Source: an uncultured Lachnospiraceae bacterium (GTDB taxonomy: Bacteria; Bacillota; Clostridia; Lachnospirales; Lachnospiraceae). Taken from it: a DNA stretch of 39,793 nt. The notes beneath the pieces were generated by a model that was not told the origin of the DNA, ran no database searches, and saw only the letters and a program-made list of their open reading frames with translations. Made by a program: the position numbers and the translations under genes. Positions 6,906 through 14,737 of this stretch are shown here, one piece after another; positions within the stretch are counted from its first letter, which is position 1, and every line of letters starts with the position of its first letter. The stretch spans positions 1 to 39,793 of the forward strand of contig CANRJF010000017.1 of NCBI GenBank assembly GCA_947630855.1. The letters run 5' to 3'.

Positions 6906-7673
6906 ATGAATGTTACACAGATTGTTTTCAGCCCCACTGGCGGAACGAAGCAAGTTACAGATACCATAACAAAGACGTGGGGAATGCCGGCGGATGAAAT
7001 TGATTTGACCAATGCAGAAACGAATTACGCTGCCCTTAGTGTGAAAAAAGATGACATTGCAATTATTGCAGTTCCGTCTTATGGCGGACGTGTTCCATCT
7101 CTTGCAGCTCAAAGAATTTCAGAAATCTGCGGCAATCAGGTGCAATGTGTTATTGTCTGCGTATATGGAAATCGGGCATATGAGGATACTTTGATTGAAT
7201 TGAAGGATATTGCAGAAAAAAGTGGTTTCAAAGTAATTGCCGCCGTTGCTGCTATTGCAGAACATTCTATTATGCATCAATATGCAGCAGGAAGACCCGA
7301 TACCAAAGATAAATACGATTTACAAAATTTTGCCAAAAAAATTTTGGAAAAAATAAACAGAAGTACGGATGAAACTTTTGCGTTACAAATTCCGGGGAAT
7401 TATCCGTATAAGAAAGCGGGAGGAGTGGGTTTAGTACCAAAGGCGGACAAAAATTGTACAAATTGCAAACTATGTGCCCAAAATTGTCCGGCACAGGCAA
7501 TAAGTAAGGAAAATGTAAAAGTTACGGACAGCAAAAAATGTATTTCGTGTATGCGTTGTGTTGTAAAATGCCCCCAGTCAGCCCGTAAAGTAAATAGTGC
7601 TATGGTTTCAGCCGCAGCATTGGCAATGAAAAAAGCATGTTCAACAAGAAAAGAGAATGAGTTGTACATTTAA
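6906..7673 (+). CDS. EFR1-type flavodoxin-like/ferredoxin protein
   Basis: A 255-aa fusion. The N-terminal flavodoxin-like half starts TQIVFSPTGGTKQVTD (FMN phosphate-loop pattern S-P-T-G-G-T) and continues to about residue 150. The C-terminal part has two 4Fe-4S cluster motifs, CTNCKLCAQNCP and CISCMRCVVKCP (C-x2-C-x2-C-x3-C-P), giving a 2[4Fe-4S] ferredoxin. It is likely a cytoplasmic electron carrier or reductase. The ATG at 6906 is preceded by AGGAGG; longer in-frame starts have no ribosome site and would overlap the promoter. It is divergent from, and probably controlled by, the Rrf2 gene. Confidence 0.88.
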   Translation: MNVTQIVFSPTGGTKQVTDTITKTWGMPADEIDLTNAETNYAALSVKKDDIAIIAVPSYGGRVPSLAAQRISEICGNQVQCVIVCVYGNRAYEDTLIELKDIAEKSGFKVIAAVAAIAEHSIMHQYAAGRPDTKDKYDLQNFAKKILEKINRSTDETFALQIPGNYPYKKAGGVGLVPKADKNCTNCKLCAQNCPAQAISKENVKVTDSKKCISCMRCVVKCPQSARKVNSAMVSAAALAMKKACSTRKENELYI

Positions 7674-7709
7674 AACTTAGGAAAAACAGCAATCTTGATT
7701 TTTTGAGGA

Positions 7710-7739
7710 GGGCGGGGAATGTATTAAAATTTACCGCCC
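7710..7739. terminator. GC-rich hairpin between convergent genes
   Basis: GGGCGG and CCGCCC flank an AT-rich loop between the EFR1-type gene and the convergent VOC gene, extending into the last codons of the latter. There is no strong T-run, so this may be a weak bidirectional terminator. Confidence 0.35.
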
Positions 7740-8153
7740 CGTCTGCTTGGTCATAATTCCCCAGCGAATCCCAAATTTATCAACAAAAACTACCCGACAG
7801 GAACTATAAGGCGTAGCTTCCATTTGATATATTGTTTTGCTTCCTTCTTTCATGATTTCATATGCATGTTGAACTTCCTCTTTCGTATCATACATAATAG
7901 TAAGGAAATTTGAATAGCACGTTTTAAACTCAATATCTACATGGTCACTCATAATGATTCTTTGATTGCCCAATATAAGTTCCGAATGATATATATAATC
8001 TTTTTGATTTTCCTTAAGCAGCGGATTATATTCTGGGTCATTCGCTTCTCTATATGTAATCAGACAACTAATTTTTCCATTAAATGCTTTTTCGTACATA
8101 TGAATTGCTTCCCGACAATTTCCTCCAAAATTTAATGTAGGTACAATCTTCAT
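7731..8153 (-). CDS. VOC family protein (PhnB-like)
   Basis: A 140-aa protein of the vicinal-oxygen-chelate superfamily, PhnB/YjdN-like type: VPTLNFGGNCREAIHMYEKAF at the start, HSELILGNQRIIMSD in the middle, and VDKFGIRWGIMTKQ at the end match the duplicated beta-alpha-beta-beta-beta fold. Members include resistance and metabolic enzymes, and many have no known substrate. It has its own ribosome site (AAAGGAG) and lies 27 bp downstream of the metallo-beta-lactamase-fold gene on the same strand, so the two may be co-transcribed. Confidence 0.85.
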   Translation of the reverse strand: MKIVPTLNFGGNCREAIHMYEKAFNGKISCLITYREANDPEYNPLLKENQKDYIYHSELILGNQRIIMSDHVDIEFKTCYSNFLTIMYDTKEEVQHAYEIMKEGSKTIYQMEATPYSSCRVVFVDKFGIRWGIMTKQTGR

Positions 8154-8180
8154 TTTTGTTCTCCTTTCAAATTTGGATAA

Positions 8181-8768
8181 TTATGCCATTACCTTTTCAT
8201 TTGCGTGTGCATAAAAAATGATTTTAGGTTTATGGTTCATAACAAGTTCCCAGTCATTTTTAAGATTTATGTTTTCTTCGTAAGCGTCAAGATAGTCTAT
8301 TGGCTCCAAATTCCCGACAAAACAAGTCCCGTTATCCAAAATAAGGGATATACTGTCATTGCTGTGACTGGGGGTGGATAATATTTCTCCTTCTATTCCC
8401 ATATTATGCAGAAAACCCCTGCTTTCCCCACATTTCACAATAATAGCCTTTTCCTTGTTTATTGGCATATATTTTAAACTTGTATTCCTGTTAAATATCT
8501 CATCAGAAAAATGAATATATTCCACCTGGGTATCAATTAAGAGAAGTTTTACACCCAATGCCATAAGTTCGCTTACAAGTCCAATATGGTCTGGGTGATA
8601 ATGTGTTGCTAAAACATAGGTTATATCATTTAACCGGATATGATTCTTTTTAAGTTCTTTATAAAACAAGGGCAATGTACCTGCAAAGTCAGTATCAATG
8701 AGCAAATTACCGTTTGCACCGCAAATAAAAAAAGTATTCGTATTACCATATTTCAATTTACTTACCAA
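8181..8768 (-). CDS. MBL fold metallo-hydrolase
   Basis: A 195-aa protein with the metal motif THYHPDHIG (HxHxDH) at about residues 55-63, followed by TPSHSNDS carrying the third metal-ligand histidine, and a final H in FYAHANE. The N-terminal GNTNTFFICG and LLIDTD strands match the fold. It is shorter than typical glyoxalase II or lactamase members and its substrate is unknown. The start is a TTG at 8766-8768, 7 bp after GGAGGG; no ATG fits. Confidence 0.87.
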   Translation of the reverse strand: MVSKLKYGNTNTFFICGANGNLLIDTDFAGTLPLFYKELKKNHIRLNDITYVLATHYHPDHIGLVSELMALGVKLLLIDTQVEYIHFSDEIFNRNTSLKYMPINKEKAIIVKCGESRGFLHNMGIEGEILSTPSHSNDSISLILDNGTCFVGNLEPIDYLDAYEENINLKNDWELVMNHKPKIIFYAHANEKVMA

Positions 8769-8846
8769 ATTGTATTCCCTCCATAAACCTGGCTTGTGGA
8801 ATGTTCAACATCTTCATTTTACTATAACCATATACACAATTTCAAT

Positions 8847-8992
8847 CAAAAACCCCGCTGCAAGCAACGGGGTTTTTGGTCTACGCTCCGCTTCGGTCGG
8901 CGCTTAACGTGTGCCACCGGCACACAGCGCCCTTCGCGGCAGTCGCCAAATGCCTGCAAGCAGTCACTTGGCTCGTTGCTCGCGGGAATAAA
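8847..8992 (+). repeat. Dispersed repeat, copy B (longest form, with internal terminator)
   Basis: The longest member of a repeat family in this window. It begins AAAAACCCCGCTGCAAGCA with a terminator-like hairpin (CCCCG/CGGGG then TTTTT, 8853-8877), contains GGTCTACGCTCC and further GC-rich inverted parts, and ends with GTCACTTGGCTCGTTG...CGCGGGAATAA. The 9-bp CTGCAAGCA occurs twice, at 8858-8866 and 8954-8962, 96 bp apart. It lies between the divergent metallo-hydrolase and LytTR genes, upstream of the LytTR promoter candidates. Confidence 0.75.
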
Positions 8993-9037
8993 TTTTGCTT
9001 TTAATTCATGGAATAACCGCTGACATTCGCATAAAAG

Positions 9038-9058
9038 GAAATGCAGCATACGCATTTC
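9038..9058. promoter_or_regulatory. Perfect inverted repeat upstream of the LytTR gene
   Basis: GAAATGC (9038-9044) and GCATTTC (9052-9058) form a 7-bp dyad with a 7-nt centre, just before the promoter candidates. It could be an operator or a short hairpin. Confidence 0.35.
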
Positions 9059-9083
9059 TATTTGTAACGTGTGCATAAATGGC

Positions 9084-9145
9084 TTGCGGGGAGATGCGGA
9101 TTTGTTATAATGATTTCCAGATAATGAAGTGAAAATTTGTATAAT
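9084..9145 (+). promoter_or_regulatory. Promoter candidates for the LytTR operon
   Basis: Two TATAAT boxes are present, at 9106-9111 and 9140-9145. The first has TTGCGG at 9084-9089 with a 16-bp spacer. The second lacks a clear -35, which would fit activation by the LytTR protein itself. Confidence 0.4.
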
Positions 9146-9162
9146 CGGCAAGGGGCATCAGA

Positions 9163-9624
9163 ATGAAAATACAATACTATAAGGAACCTGCTTTAAAGGA
9201 AGATTATGTGGATGTACATTTTCGGGAAGAAACGGAGAAAATAGGCATTATTCGGGAGTTCTTTTCTTCCTTCGCAGGTATTATGGGGAAAAAGGAAAAT
9301 GTTATTTACAAACTGCATCCAAGCAGCATTTATTATCTGGAGGTTGTGGACAGGAAACTTTTTGCCTATCAGGAAAAAGAAGTGTATCAGTTAGAGTGCA
9401 GTATGCGGCATTTTTTGGACAGTTTTGCGGAAAACGGTTTTGTACAAATCGGGAAATCCATGATTGTGAATCTGTATAAGGTACAACAGGTGAAAGCGGA
9501 TTTGAATATGCGGTTAAAACTGCTTATGGATAACGGTGAGATATTGATACTCAACAGGACATATAAGAAATCTTTTTTAAGCGCTTTAGCGCATATGCAG
9601 GAGGTGCATTATGAAGCTCATTGA
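9163..9624 (+). CDS. LytTR family DNA-binding regulator
   Basis: A 153-aa protein. The C-terminal LytTR domain spans about residues 45-145 (SIYYLEVVDRKLFAYQEKEV, then FVQIGKSMIVNLYKVQQV, ending RTYKKSFLSAL). There is no receiver domain, so it is not a two-component regulator. In Firmicutes such proteins usually pair with small DUF3021 membrane proteins that modulate them. Here the next gene starts 14 bp inside this one and is of that type, so the module is complete. The family often controls neighbouring transport or stress genes; no target is obvious here. Confidence 0.87.
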   Translation: MKIQYYKEPALKEDYVDVHFREETEKIGIIREFFSSFAGIMGKKENVIYKLHPSSIYYLEVVDRKLFAYQEKEVYQLECSMRHFLDSFAENGFVQIGKSMIVNLYKVQQVKADLNMRLKLLMDNGEILILNRTYKKSFLSALAHMQEVHYEAH

Positions 9625-10045
9625 CAGGCATAATTTTTTTGGTACTGTATGTGAAGTTTACACAATACTATCGCTTTTCAAGGTCATATTTGAGGCCATT
9701 GTACAGGATGTTTTCGGAAACTATCAGGAAAATCTGCTGGTAATGTTTTTGTTATCATTTGCGGCAGTGTTTGTGCTTTCCCAGTATTACAGGTTTTTGG
9801 AATATCCTCTGTTGCTTTGTATTGCAGTACAGTACGTGGTGTTGATTGCGTTTGTTATGTTGATTACATGGATTTTCGGGCAATTTCAACCGCTGCATGA
9901 AGATGCCTGTAAAGATATGTTTTGGTCTTTTACAGTGCCCTATGGGATAGGAGTAGTCATATATTATATTTCGTTATTTCGTGAAGTCAAACGTGCAAAT
10001 GAAAGTTTAAAAAAGATAAAGGAGAGTGGCGGGCATAATGAATAA
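9611..10045 (+). CDS. DUF3021 family membrane protein
   Basis: A 144-aa protein with four hydrophobic segments (at about 20-35, 43-60, 66-90 and 108-124) and a charged C-terminal tail, fitting DUF3021 proteins found with LytTR regulators. They are thought to act as membrane-bound inhibitors of the regulator. The ATG lies within the 3' end of the LytTR gene with GCAGGAGG just upstream, so translation is coupled. Confidence 0.75.
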   Translation: MKLIDRHNFFGTVCEVYTILSLFKVIFEAIVQDVFGNYQENLLVMFLLSFAAVFVLSQYYRFLEYPLLLCIAVQYVVLIAFVMLITWIFGQFQPLHEDACKDMFWSFTVPYGIGVVIYYISLFREVKRANESLKKIKESGGHNE

Positions 10046-10442
10046 AAGGAAATGGATAAATATAATATCGGGATATTCAGTCATTTATACCATCCTGACA
10101 TTATTGAACAGTGTTTTATATCTTATCAATGGAATTTATGAAGACCCCAGCGGTAACTGGCATGAATTAGACAGGGCTGTTATTACTTTAATTGGAGTAG
10201 CTGCATATGAGTTATGTGTAAAATCATCTGTTAAACCTTTGATTTGGAGATATGCCATTGCTTATGTACCATCTCAGTTATTGGCATTTGTATATGTATG
10301 GCTTAGCGGATTCAGGGAAGAATTAGCAAAAACAGCATACAGAGATATTTGGATTAACTTTACAGTTTTTTTTATACTGTTGTGTTTTGTCAGCATGGTT
10401 ATTGGCATTTATAAAAAGAGCAGGAATAAGGAAATAAAATGA
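10038..10442 (+). CDS. Small four-helix membrane protein, DUF3021/DUF6608-like
   Basis: A 134-aa membrane protein of the same size and four-helix topology as the preceding DUF3021 protein, and probably a diverged relative. Both have the pattern W(L/I)xGF/Q...D(M/I)xxxF before the last helix (VYVWLSGFREELAK...YRDIWINFTV). I choose the ATG at 10038, which overlaps the previous stop by 8 bp, over a GTG at 10026. DUF6608 is my best family guess and is not certain. It probably works with the two preceding genes. Confidence 0.7.
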   Translation: MNKRKWINIISGYSVIYTILTLLNSVLYLINGIYEDPSGNWHELDRAVITLIGVAAYELCVKSSVKPLIWRYAIAYVPSQLLAFVYVWLSGFREELAKTAYRDIWINFTVFFILLCFVSMVIGIYKKSRNKEIK

Positions 10443-10450
10443 AATAATGG

Positions 10451-10479
10451 TTGAAAAAAGTATCAGAGTATGCTATACT
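10451..10479 (+). promoter_or_regulatory. secG promoter
   Basis: TTGAAA (10451-10456) and TATACT (10474-10479) have a 17-bp spacer and lie 45 bp before the GTG start. Confidence 0.65.
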
Positions 10480-10524
10480 ACATAGCGTTGTAGTGTAATA
10501 GCATTTTTACAGGAGGAAAAATTC

Positions 10525-10764
10525 GTGGCAGTTGTTAAGACGATTTTGATGGTTGTATTTATATTATTATCTTTGGCATTGACAGTAATTGTCTTGCTTC
10601 AGGAGGGAAAATCCGCAGGGTTAGGCGCCATTGCAGGTGCGGCTGACACATATTGGGGCAAGAACAAAGGGCGTTCTATGGAAGGTGTTCTGGTTAAGGC
10701 GACCAGAATCATGGTGATACTGTTTATTTTGATTGCAGCAGTATTAAATACCAATATTTTTTAG
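10525..10764 (+). CDS. secG: Preprotein translocase subunit SecG
   Basis: A 79-aa protein with two membrane helices, at about residues 4-24 and 58-77, joined by the conserved cytoplasmic loop VLLQEGKSAGLGAIAGA and DTYWGKNKGRSMEG. SecG assists SecYE in export through the membrane. The GTG start follows AGGAGG. Its position before rnr, smpB and ssrA is the usual Firmicute order, and a terminator separates it from rnr. Confidence 0.93.
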   Translation: MAVVKTILMVVFILLSLALTVIVLLQEGKSAGLGAIAGAADTYWGKNKGRSMEGVLVKATRIMVILFILIAAVLNTNIF

Positions 10765-10774
10765 AACATAAGAG

Positions 10775-10802
10775 GCTGTCGTGGGATTGCGGCAGCTTTT
10801 TT
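10775..10802 (+). terminator. Rho-independent terminator after secG
   Basis: GCTGTCG (10775-10781) pairs with CGGCAGC (10790-10796), followed by six T residues. Confidence 0.85.
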
Positions 10803-10878
10803 CATATCATAAAAAAGATTTTCAGACGGATGCGTGTGACAATTTTGGTTAAGTTGTCAAAATTGGAAAAGAGGAAAT

Positions 10879-13053
10879 ATGAAGAACAGACAACAGTTTG
10901 AGAAAAGAAAAAAAACAATATATGATTTGATTTGTGATGATTTATATGTGCCCATGAAATTAAAAGAGATGGCTGTTTTGCTTTCCGTTTCAAAAGAAGA
11001 GAGGGAAGAACTGCAGGAGGTGTTGGACGAGCTGGTTTTAGAGGGCAAAATTGAACTTTCCAAGCGGGGAAAATATGCCAGGTCAAAGAAAAAAATTCTT
11101 ACAGGTACATTTATAGCACACCAGAAAGGGTTTGGCTTTGTTGCCGTAGAGGGAGAAGAGGAAGATATTTTTATTTCCCCTGAGGATACCGGCGGAGCCC
11201 TTCACCAGGATATAGTACAGATTTCCCTGCTTCCTGTCTCGGCAGGAAAAAGAAAAGAGGGGAAAGTTGAAAAGATTATAGAGCGGGGCATGACAAAAAT
11301 CGTAGGCACTTATGAGTACAGCAAAAATTTCGGATTTGTGGTGCCGGATAATCCCAAGTACGGCAAGGATATATTTATTCCCAGGGAGCGTTCTATGGGA
11401 GCCGTCAGCGGCCATAAAGTTGTGGCAGAGATTACGGATTATGGAAAGAAAGACAAAAATCCCGAAGGAAAAATTGTGGAAATCATAGGTCACATCAATG
11501 ACCCGGGAACGGATATTATGTCGCTGGTCCGCGCGTATGACCTGCCGGTGGAATTTCCGGAAAAAGTGTTAAACCAGGCAGTGAGGGTTGCAAAAGATGT
11601 TTCTTCTGCGGACATGGCAGGACGCATGGATGTAAGGGACTGGCAGACGGTGACCATTGACGGGGAAGATGCCAAAGATTTGGATGATGCCATAACCCTT
11701 ACAAAAGAAGGGGAGAACTACAAATTAGGGGTGCATATTGCAGATGTTACCAACTATGTCCAGGAACACAGTGCATTGGACGTGGAAGCGTTAAAAAGGG
11801 GAACCAGCGTGTATTTAGTGGACAGAGTAATTCCCATGCTGCCCCATGCATTGTCCAATGGTATTTGTTCTTTGAACCAGGGGGAAGACCGTCTGGCTTT
11901 AAGCTGTATTATGACCATTGATGGGAAAGGCAGGGTTATTGACCATAAAATTGCGGAGACAGTGGTTCGGGTTGACGCACGCATGTCCTATACCAATGTA
12001 AAGAAAATACTTGTGGACAAAGATGCTGCGCTTCTGGAAGAATATCAGGATTTTGTGCCTATGTTTTTAATGATGGAGGAACTGGCAGCCCTCTTAAGGA
12101 AAAAAAGGATGCAGAGAGGCTCCATTGATTTTGATTTTCCTGAGACGAAGATTATTTTGGATAAAGAAGGACATCCCATAGAGATAAAGCCTTATGAGCG
12201 GAATGTGGCAACAAAGATTATTGAAGATTTTATGCTGATTGCCAATGAAACGGTGGCGGAGGATTTTTTCTGGCAGCAGGTTCCTTTTGTGTATCGAACC
12301 CATGACAATCCCGATACGGAAAAAATCAGAAAATTATCTGCGTTTATTAATAATTTCGGGTATTCTATGCATATAGGCCAGGATGAAGTGCATCCGAAGG
12401 AACTGCAAAAGCTTTTGCAGAAAATTGACGGTTCCCCGGAAGAACCCTTAATCAGCCGCCTTACCCTCCGTTCTATGAAGCAGGCAAAATATACCACCAT
12501 CAGCACAGGGCATTTTGGACTGGCAACAAATTATTACTGCCATTTTACTTCCCCTATCCGCCGTTATCCTGATTTGCAGATTCACAGGATTATAAAAGAA
12601 AGCCTGCGGGGAAAAATGAATGACAAACGCCTGTCCCATTATGATAAAATTCTTCCTCAGGTGGCAAAGCATTCCAGTGAGATGGAGCGCAGGGCCGACG
12701 AGGCGGAGAGGGAAACGGAAAAAATGAAAAAGGTGGAATATATGTCAGGCCATATCGGGGAAGTTTTTGAGGGAGTAATCTCCGGTGTGACATCATGGGG
12801 TATGTATGTGGAACTGCCAAATACCGTTGAGGGTCTTGTGCATATTACATCTTTGGATGATGATTATTATGTTTACCATGAATCTTCTTATGAATTAGTG
12901 GGGGAGTCAAAAAACAGACACTATAAGCTGGGGCAGAGGGTTAAAGTCCGGGTGGAATCTACGGACAAGCTGCTTCGTATGATTGATTTTAAACTGGTGT
13001 CCTGTGAGGGTTTTAAAGAATCGGATGTTCTGCCGCAGGCAGAAGAGGACTAA
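10879..13053 (+). CDS. rnr: Ribonuclease R
   Basis: A 724-aa 3'-to-5' exoribonuclease that degrades structured RNA and works with tmRNA/SmpB on defective mRNAs. N-terminal winged-helix region (KLKEMAVLLSVSKEEREEL), two cold-shock OB domains (GTFIAHQKGFGFV; GTYEYSKNFGFVV), then the RNB domain with the catalytic cluster DGEDAKDLDDAIT at about residues 261-273 and the downstream TSPIRRYPDLQIHR. A C-terminal S1 domain starts at about residue 635 (GEVFEGVISGVTSWGMYVEL). Length is normal. The ATG follows AAGAGGAAAT. smpB follows 18 bp later, so the two genes form an operon. Confidence 0.96.
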   Translation: MKNRQQFEKRKKTIYDLICDDLYVPMKLKEMAVLLSVSKEEREELQEVLDELVLEGKIELSKRGKYARSKKKILTGTFIAHQKGFGFVAVEGEEEDIFISPEDTGGALHQDIVQISLLPVSAGKRKEGKVEKIIERGMTKIVGTYEYSKNFGFVVPDNPKYGKDIFIPRERSMGAVSGHKVVAEITDYGKKDKNPEGKIVEIIGHINDPGTDIMSLVRAYDLPVEFPEKVLNQAVRVAKDVSSADMAGRMDVRDWQTVTIDGEDAKDLDDAITLTKEGENYKLGVHIADVTNYVQEHSALDVEALKRGTSVYLVDRVIPMLPHALSNGICSLNQGEDRLALSCIMTIDGKGRVIDHKIAETVVRVDARMSYTNVKKILVDKDAALLEEYQDFVPMFLMMEELAALLRKKRMQRGSIDFDFPETKIILDKEGHPIEIKPYERNVATKIIEDFMLIANETVAEDFFWQQVPFVYRTHDNPDTEKIRKLSAFINNFGYSMHIGQDEVHPKELQKLLQKIDGSPEEPLISRLTLRSMKQAKYTTISTGHFGLATNYYCHFTSPIRRYPDLQIHRIIKESLRGKMNDKRLSHYDKILPQVAKHSSEMERRADEAERETEKMKKVEYMSGHIGEVFEGVISGVTSWGMYVELPNTVEGLVHITSLDDDYYVYHESSYELVGESKNRHYKLGQRVKVRVESTDKLLRMIDFKLVSCEGFKESDVLPQAEED

Positions 13054-13071
13054 CCGGGAGGATTTATTTAT

Positions 13072-13539
13072 ATGGGAAAAGAAAGTAAAAAATTAATTGC
13101 CAATAACAAGAAAGCACGGCATGATTATTTTTTAGAGGAACTGTATGAAACTGGAGTCAGTCTCCACGGGACAGAGGTAAAGTCCCTGCGTATGGGAAAA
13201 TGCAGCATCAAAGAGGCATTTGTGCGCATTGAAAAGGGGGAAGTTTATATTTACGGTATGCATATTTCTCCCTATGAGAAAGGAAATATTTTTAACAGGG
13301 ATCCCCTTCGCCCCAAAAAACTTTTGATGCATAAAAACGAAATATTGAAATTGCAGCAGAAAATTGCGGAAAAAGGGTATACGTTAGTTCCGGTGGAAGT
13401 ATACTTTAAAGGAAGCCTTGTAAAAGTGCAGATTGCCCTGGCAAAAGGGAAAAAACTGTATGACAAGAGACAGGATATTGCAAAAAAAGATGCAAGGCGT
13501 GAGGCGGAGCGGGATTTTAAAGTAAAAAATCTTTATTAA
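13072..13539 (+). CDS. smpB: SsrA-binding protein SmpB
   Basis: A 155-aa protein that binds the tRNA-like part of tmRNA and brings it to stalled ribosomes. The OB-fold signature [20 protein letters not shown], the HISPYEKGN loop, [12 protein letters not shown] and the basic C-terminal tail ([20 protein letters not shown]) are all present at normal length. It has a GGGAGG ribosome site and is followed directly by ssrA. Confidence 0.97.
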   Translation: MGKESKKLIANNKKARHDYFLEELYETGVSLHGTEVKSLRMGKCSIKEAFVRIEKGEVYIYGMHISPYEKGNIFNRDPLRPKKLLMHKNEILKLQQKIAEKGYTLVPVEVYFKGSLVKVQIALAKGKKLYDKRQDIAKKDARREAERDFKVKNLY

Positions 13540-13565
13540 ATTTTTATGGAATACTTTATAAAATG

Positions 13566-13594
13566 TTGACCTTGACCGATATGGAAGGTATAAT
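13566..13594 (+). promoter_or_regulatory. ssrA: ssrA promoter
   Basis: TTGACC (13566-13571), a 17-bp spacer and TATAAT (13589-13594), giving a short 5' leader before the mature RNA. Confidence 0.75.
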
Positions 13595-13647
13595 GAATTT
13601 ATTATGAAATCCTTACTGCATTACGGCAGGATAGGTTTCACATATAA

Positions 13648-13984
13648 GGGCTAGTAAAGGTTTCGACAGGGACTTTGAAGCTGGAGAAGCGAGCCGCAGG
13701 GGATGCGTCAAATTCCAAACTTAAAATTAAACGCTAACGATAATTTAGCATACGCTGCCTAAGGGCAGCAGTCTGACCCGGGGCACCTACACCCTGGGAG
13801 CCAGGCTTCGACTATGTAGGAAACGACATTAACAAAGCTTTGCGTTAATGGGCGTATTATGAAGCTACTAAAACCACAAGGGTGCCATTTTCCGTGTGGC
13901 GGAGGGAATGATAAAGAACTGGCTACGCTCGTAGAAGGACAGGGGATTGGTTTTTGGACACGGGTTCGATTCCCGTCTAGTCCA
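13648..13984 (+). ncRNA. ssrA: Transfer-messenger RNA (tmRNA)
   Basis: The tRNA-like ends pair: 5' GGGCTAG with 3' CTAGTCC, and the T arm GGTTCGATTCC is intact. The 5' part has the conserved AAAGGTTTCGACAGGG. The tag reading frame at 13733-13762 reads GCT AAC GAT AAT TTA GCA TAC GCT GCC TAA, giving the degradation tag ANDNLAYAA. The CCA end is not encoded. The stretch after the tag carries the pseudoknot-like GC-rich hairpins expected of a one-piece tmRNA. Ends are accurate to within a few bases. Confidence 0.96.
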
Positions 13985-13990
13985 TTGTTT

Positions 13991-14016
13991 ACAAACTGTG
14001 TAGAGACGTTTGTTTT
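13991..14016 (+). terminator. Probable ssrA terminator
   Basis: ACAAAC and GTTTGT form an inverted repeat followed by TTTTAT directly after the tmRNA. The stem is AT-rich, so moderate strength is expected. Confidence 0.45.
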
Positions 14017-14048
14017 ATGTAGTCTTATAAGACCCGGGAGGTGATTTT

Positions 14049-14222
14049 ATGCCAACAGAAAAGGAATTGGCAGATTCATTACTTCAAATGTATGCAGAAA
14101 ACAGAAGGGCAAGGTATGCACAGGATATGGCGAAGGAGTTGGATTACCAGGCAGCTATGTTAAAGGAGCGTCTTGCACATCTTGGAATAACAGACTTAAG
14201 TAAATTTGAAAATCAGCAATAA
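14049..14222 (+). CDS. Small uncharacterised protein (57 aa)
   Basis: Begins MPTEKELADSLLQMYAENRR and ends DLSKFENQQ. It is charged, predicted almost wholly helical, and has no signal peptide or membrane segment. The strong site GGGAGGTGATTTT before the ATG argues that it is real. A perfect 12-bp palindrome (GTCTTATAAGAC, 14022-14033) lies between the ssrA terminator and the ribosome site and may be its operator. I do not recognise the family. Confidence 0.65.
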   Translation: MPTEKELADSLLQMYAENRRARYAQDMAKELDYQAAMLKERLAHLGITDLSKFENQQ

Positions 14223-14241
14223 TATCTAAAAGGGCATTTTC

Positions 14242-14385
14242 CTATTTACGAATATTCTCCTTGTCCTGCAGTTCATAGAAAATCCCAAGAACATGTGTCT
14301 GATTATCTACAATTCCGTACAGCATAAGTGACGGAATAAACGTCATGACATAAAAGCAGAGGAGGATGTCACTGTTCTTTTCCAT
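14242..14385 (-). CDS. Possible small membrane protein (47 aa) downstream of hepT
   Basis: A minus-strand frame starting MEKNSDILLCFYVMTFIPSL and ending QDKENIRK, with one hydrophobic segment at about residues 7-25. It begins inside the last codons of the HEPN gene. No good ribosome site is visible and it could be a decayed gene end. Listed because amino-acid content and position are plausible for a third gene of the HEPN/MNT operon. Confidence 0.3.
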   Translation of the reverse strand: MEKNSDILLCFYVMTFIPSLMLYGIVDNQTHVLGIFYELQDKENIRK

Positions 14386-14737
14386 ACTGCACTCTGTTTC
14401 CTTTTAAGATTCTTTCTATTTCTGCTTTCAATGCCGGAAGGTCTTGCTGTATGGTATCCCATGCTGCCTGACAGTCCAGATTTGAATACTGATGTGCAAA
14501 AATATCTCTAATTCCACACCATTCTTTCCACGGAACAGTTTTCTCCTGCATTCTCAGTTCTTTTGATATTACTTTGCATAACTCTCCTATTTGCAGAATA
14601 CACATACAACAGGCATTTTGAAAAACCGAATTGTTTACAAAAGCATTATAATCACTACTAAACATATCACACGCTTCTTCTAACTGTCTGCAATAATCTA
14701 AAATCTTTTTGAGGATAGTTACATCTTTATTCTTCAT
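14369..14737 (-). CDS. hepT: HEPN domain toxin (HepT-like, DUF86)
   Basis: A 122-aa HEPN-family RNase-type toxin. The catalytic R-x4-H motif is intact in IRDIFAHQY (R77, H82, with Y84, the tyrosine modified by MNT antitoxins in characterised systems). The preceding VPWKEWCGIRD matches the usual HepT (I/V)PW+x(I/C)xGxR pattern. It overlaps the upstream nucleotidyltransferase gene by 11 bp, and antitoxin-first order is common here. Cysteine content is high (residues 16, 23, 43, 44, 46, 54, 74 and 89), which is unusual for a small soluble toxin. Confidence 0.88.
   Translation of the reverse strand: MKNKDVTILKKILDYCRQLEEACDMFSSDYNAFVNNSVFQNACCMCILQIGELCKVISKELRMQEKTVPWKEWCGIRDIFAHQYSNLDCQAAWDTIQQDLPALKAEIERILKGNRVQYGKEQ

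Noticed and set aside
8698-9151. Overlapping frames of 69-101 codons on both strands across the repeat between the metallo-hydrolase and LytTR genes
   Set aside because: Explained by the GC-rich dispersed repeat; no start signals.
13859-14044. A 61-codon frame starting inside ssrA
   Set aside because: It lies mostly in the tmRNA body, whose structure explains its sequence.
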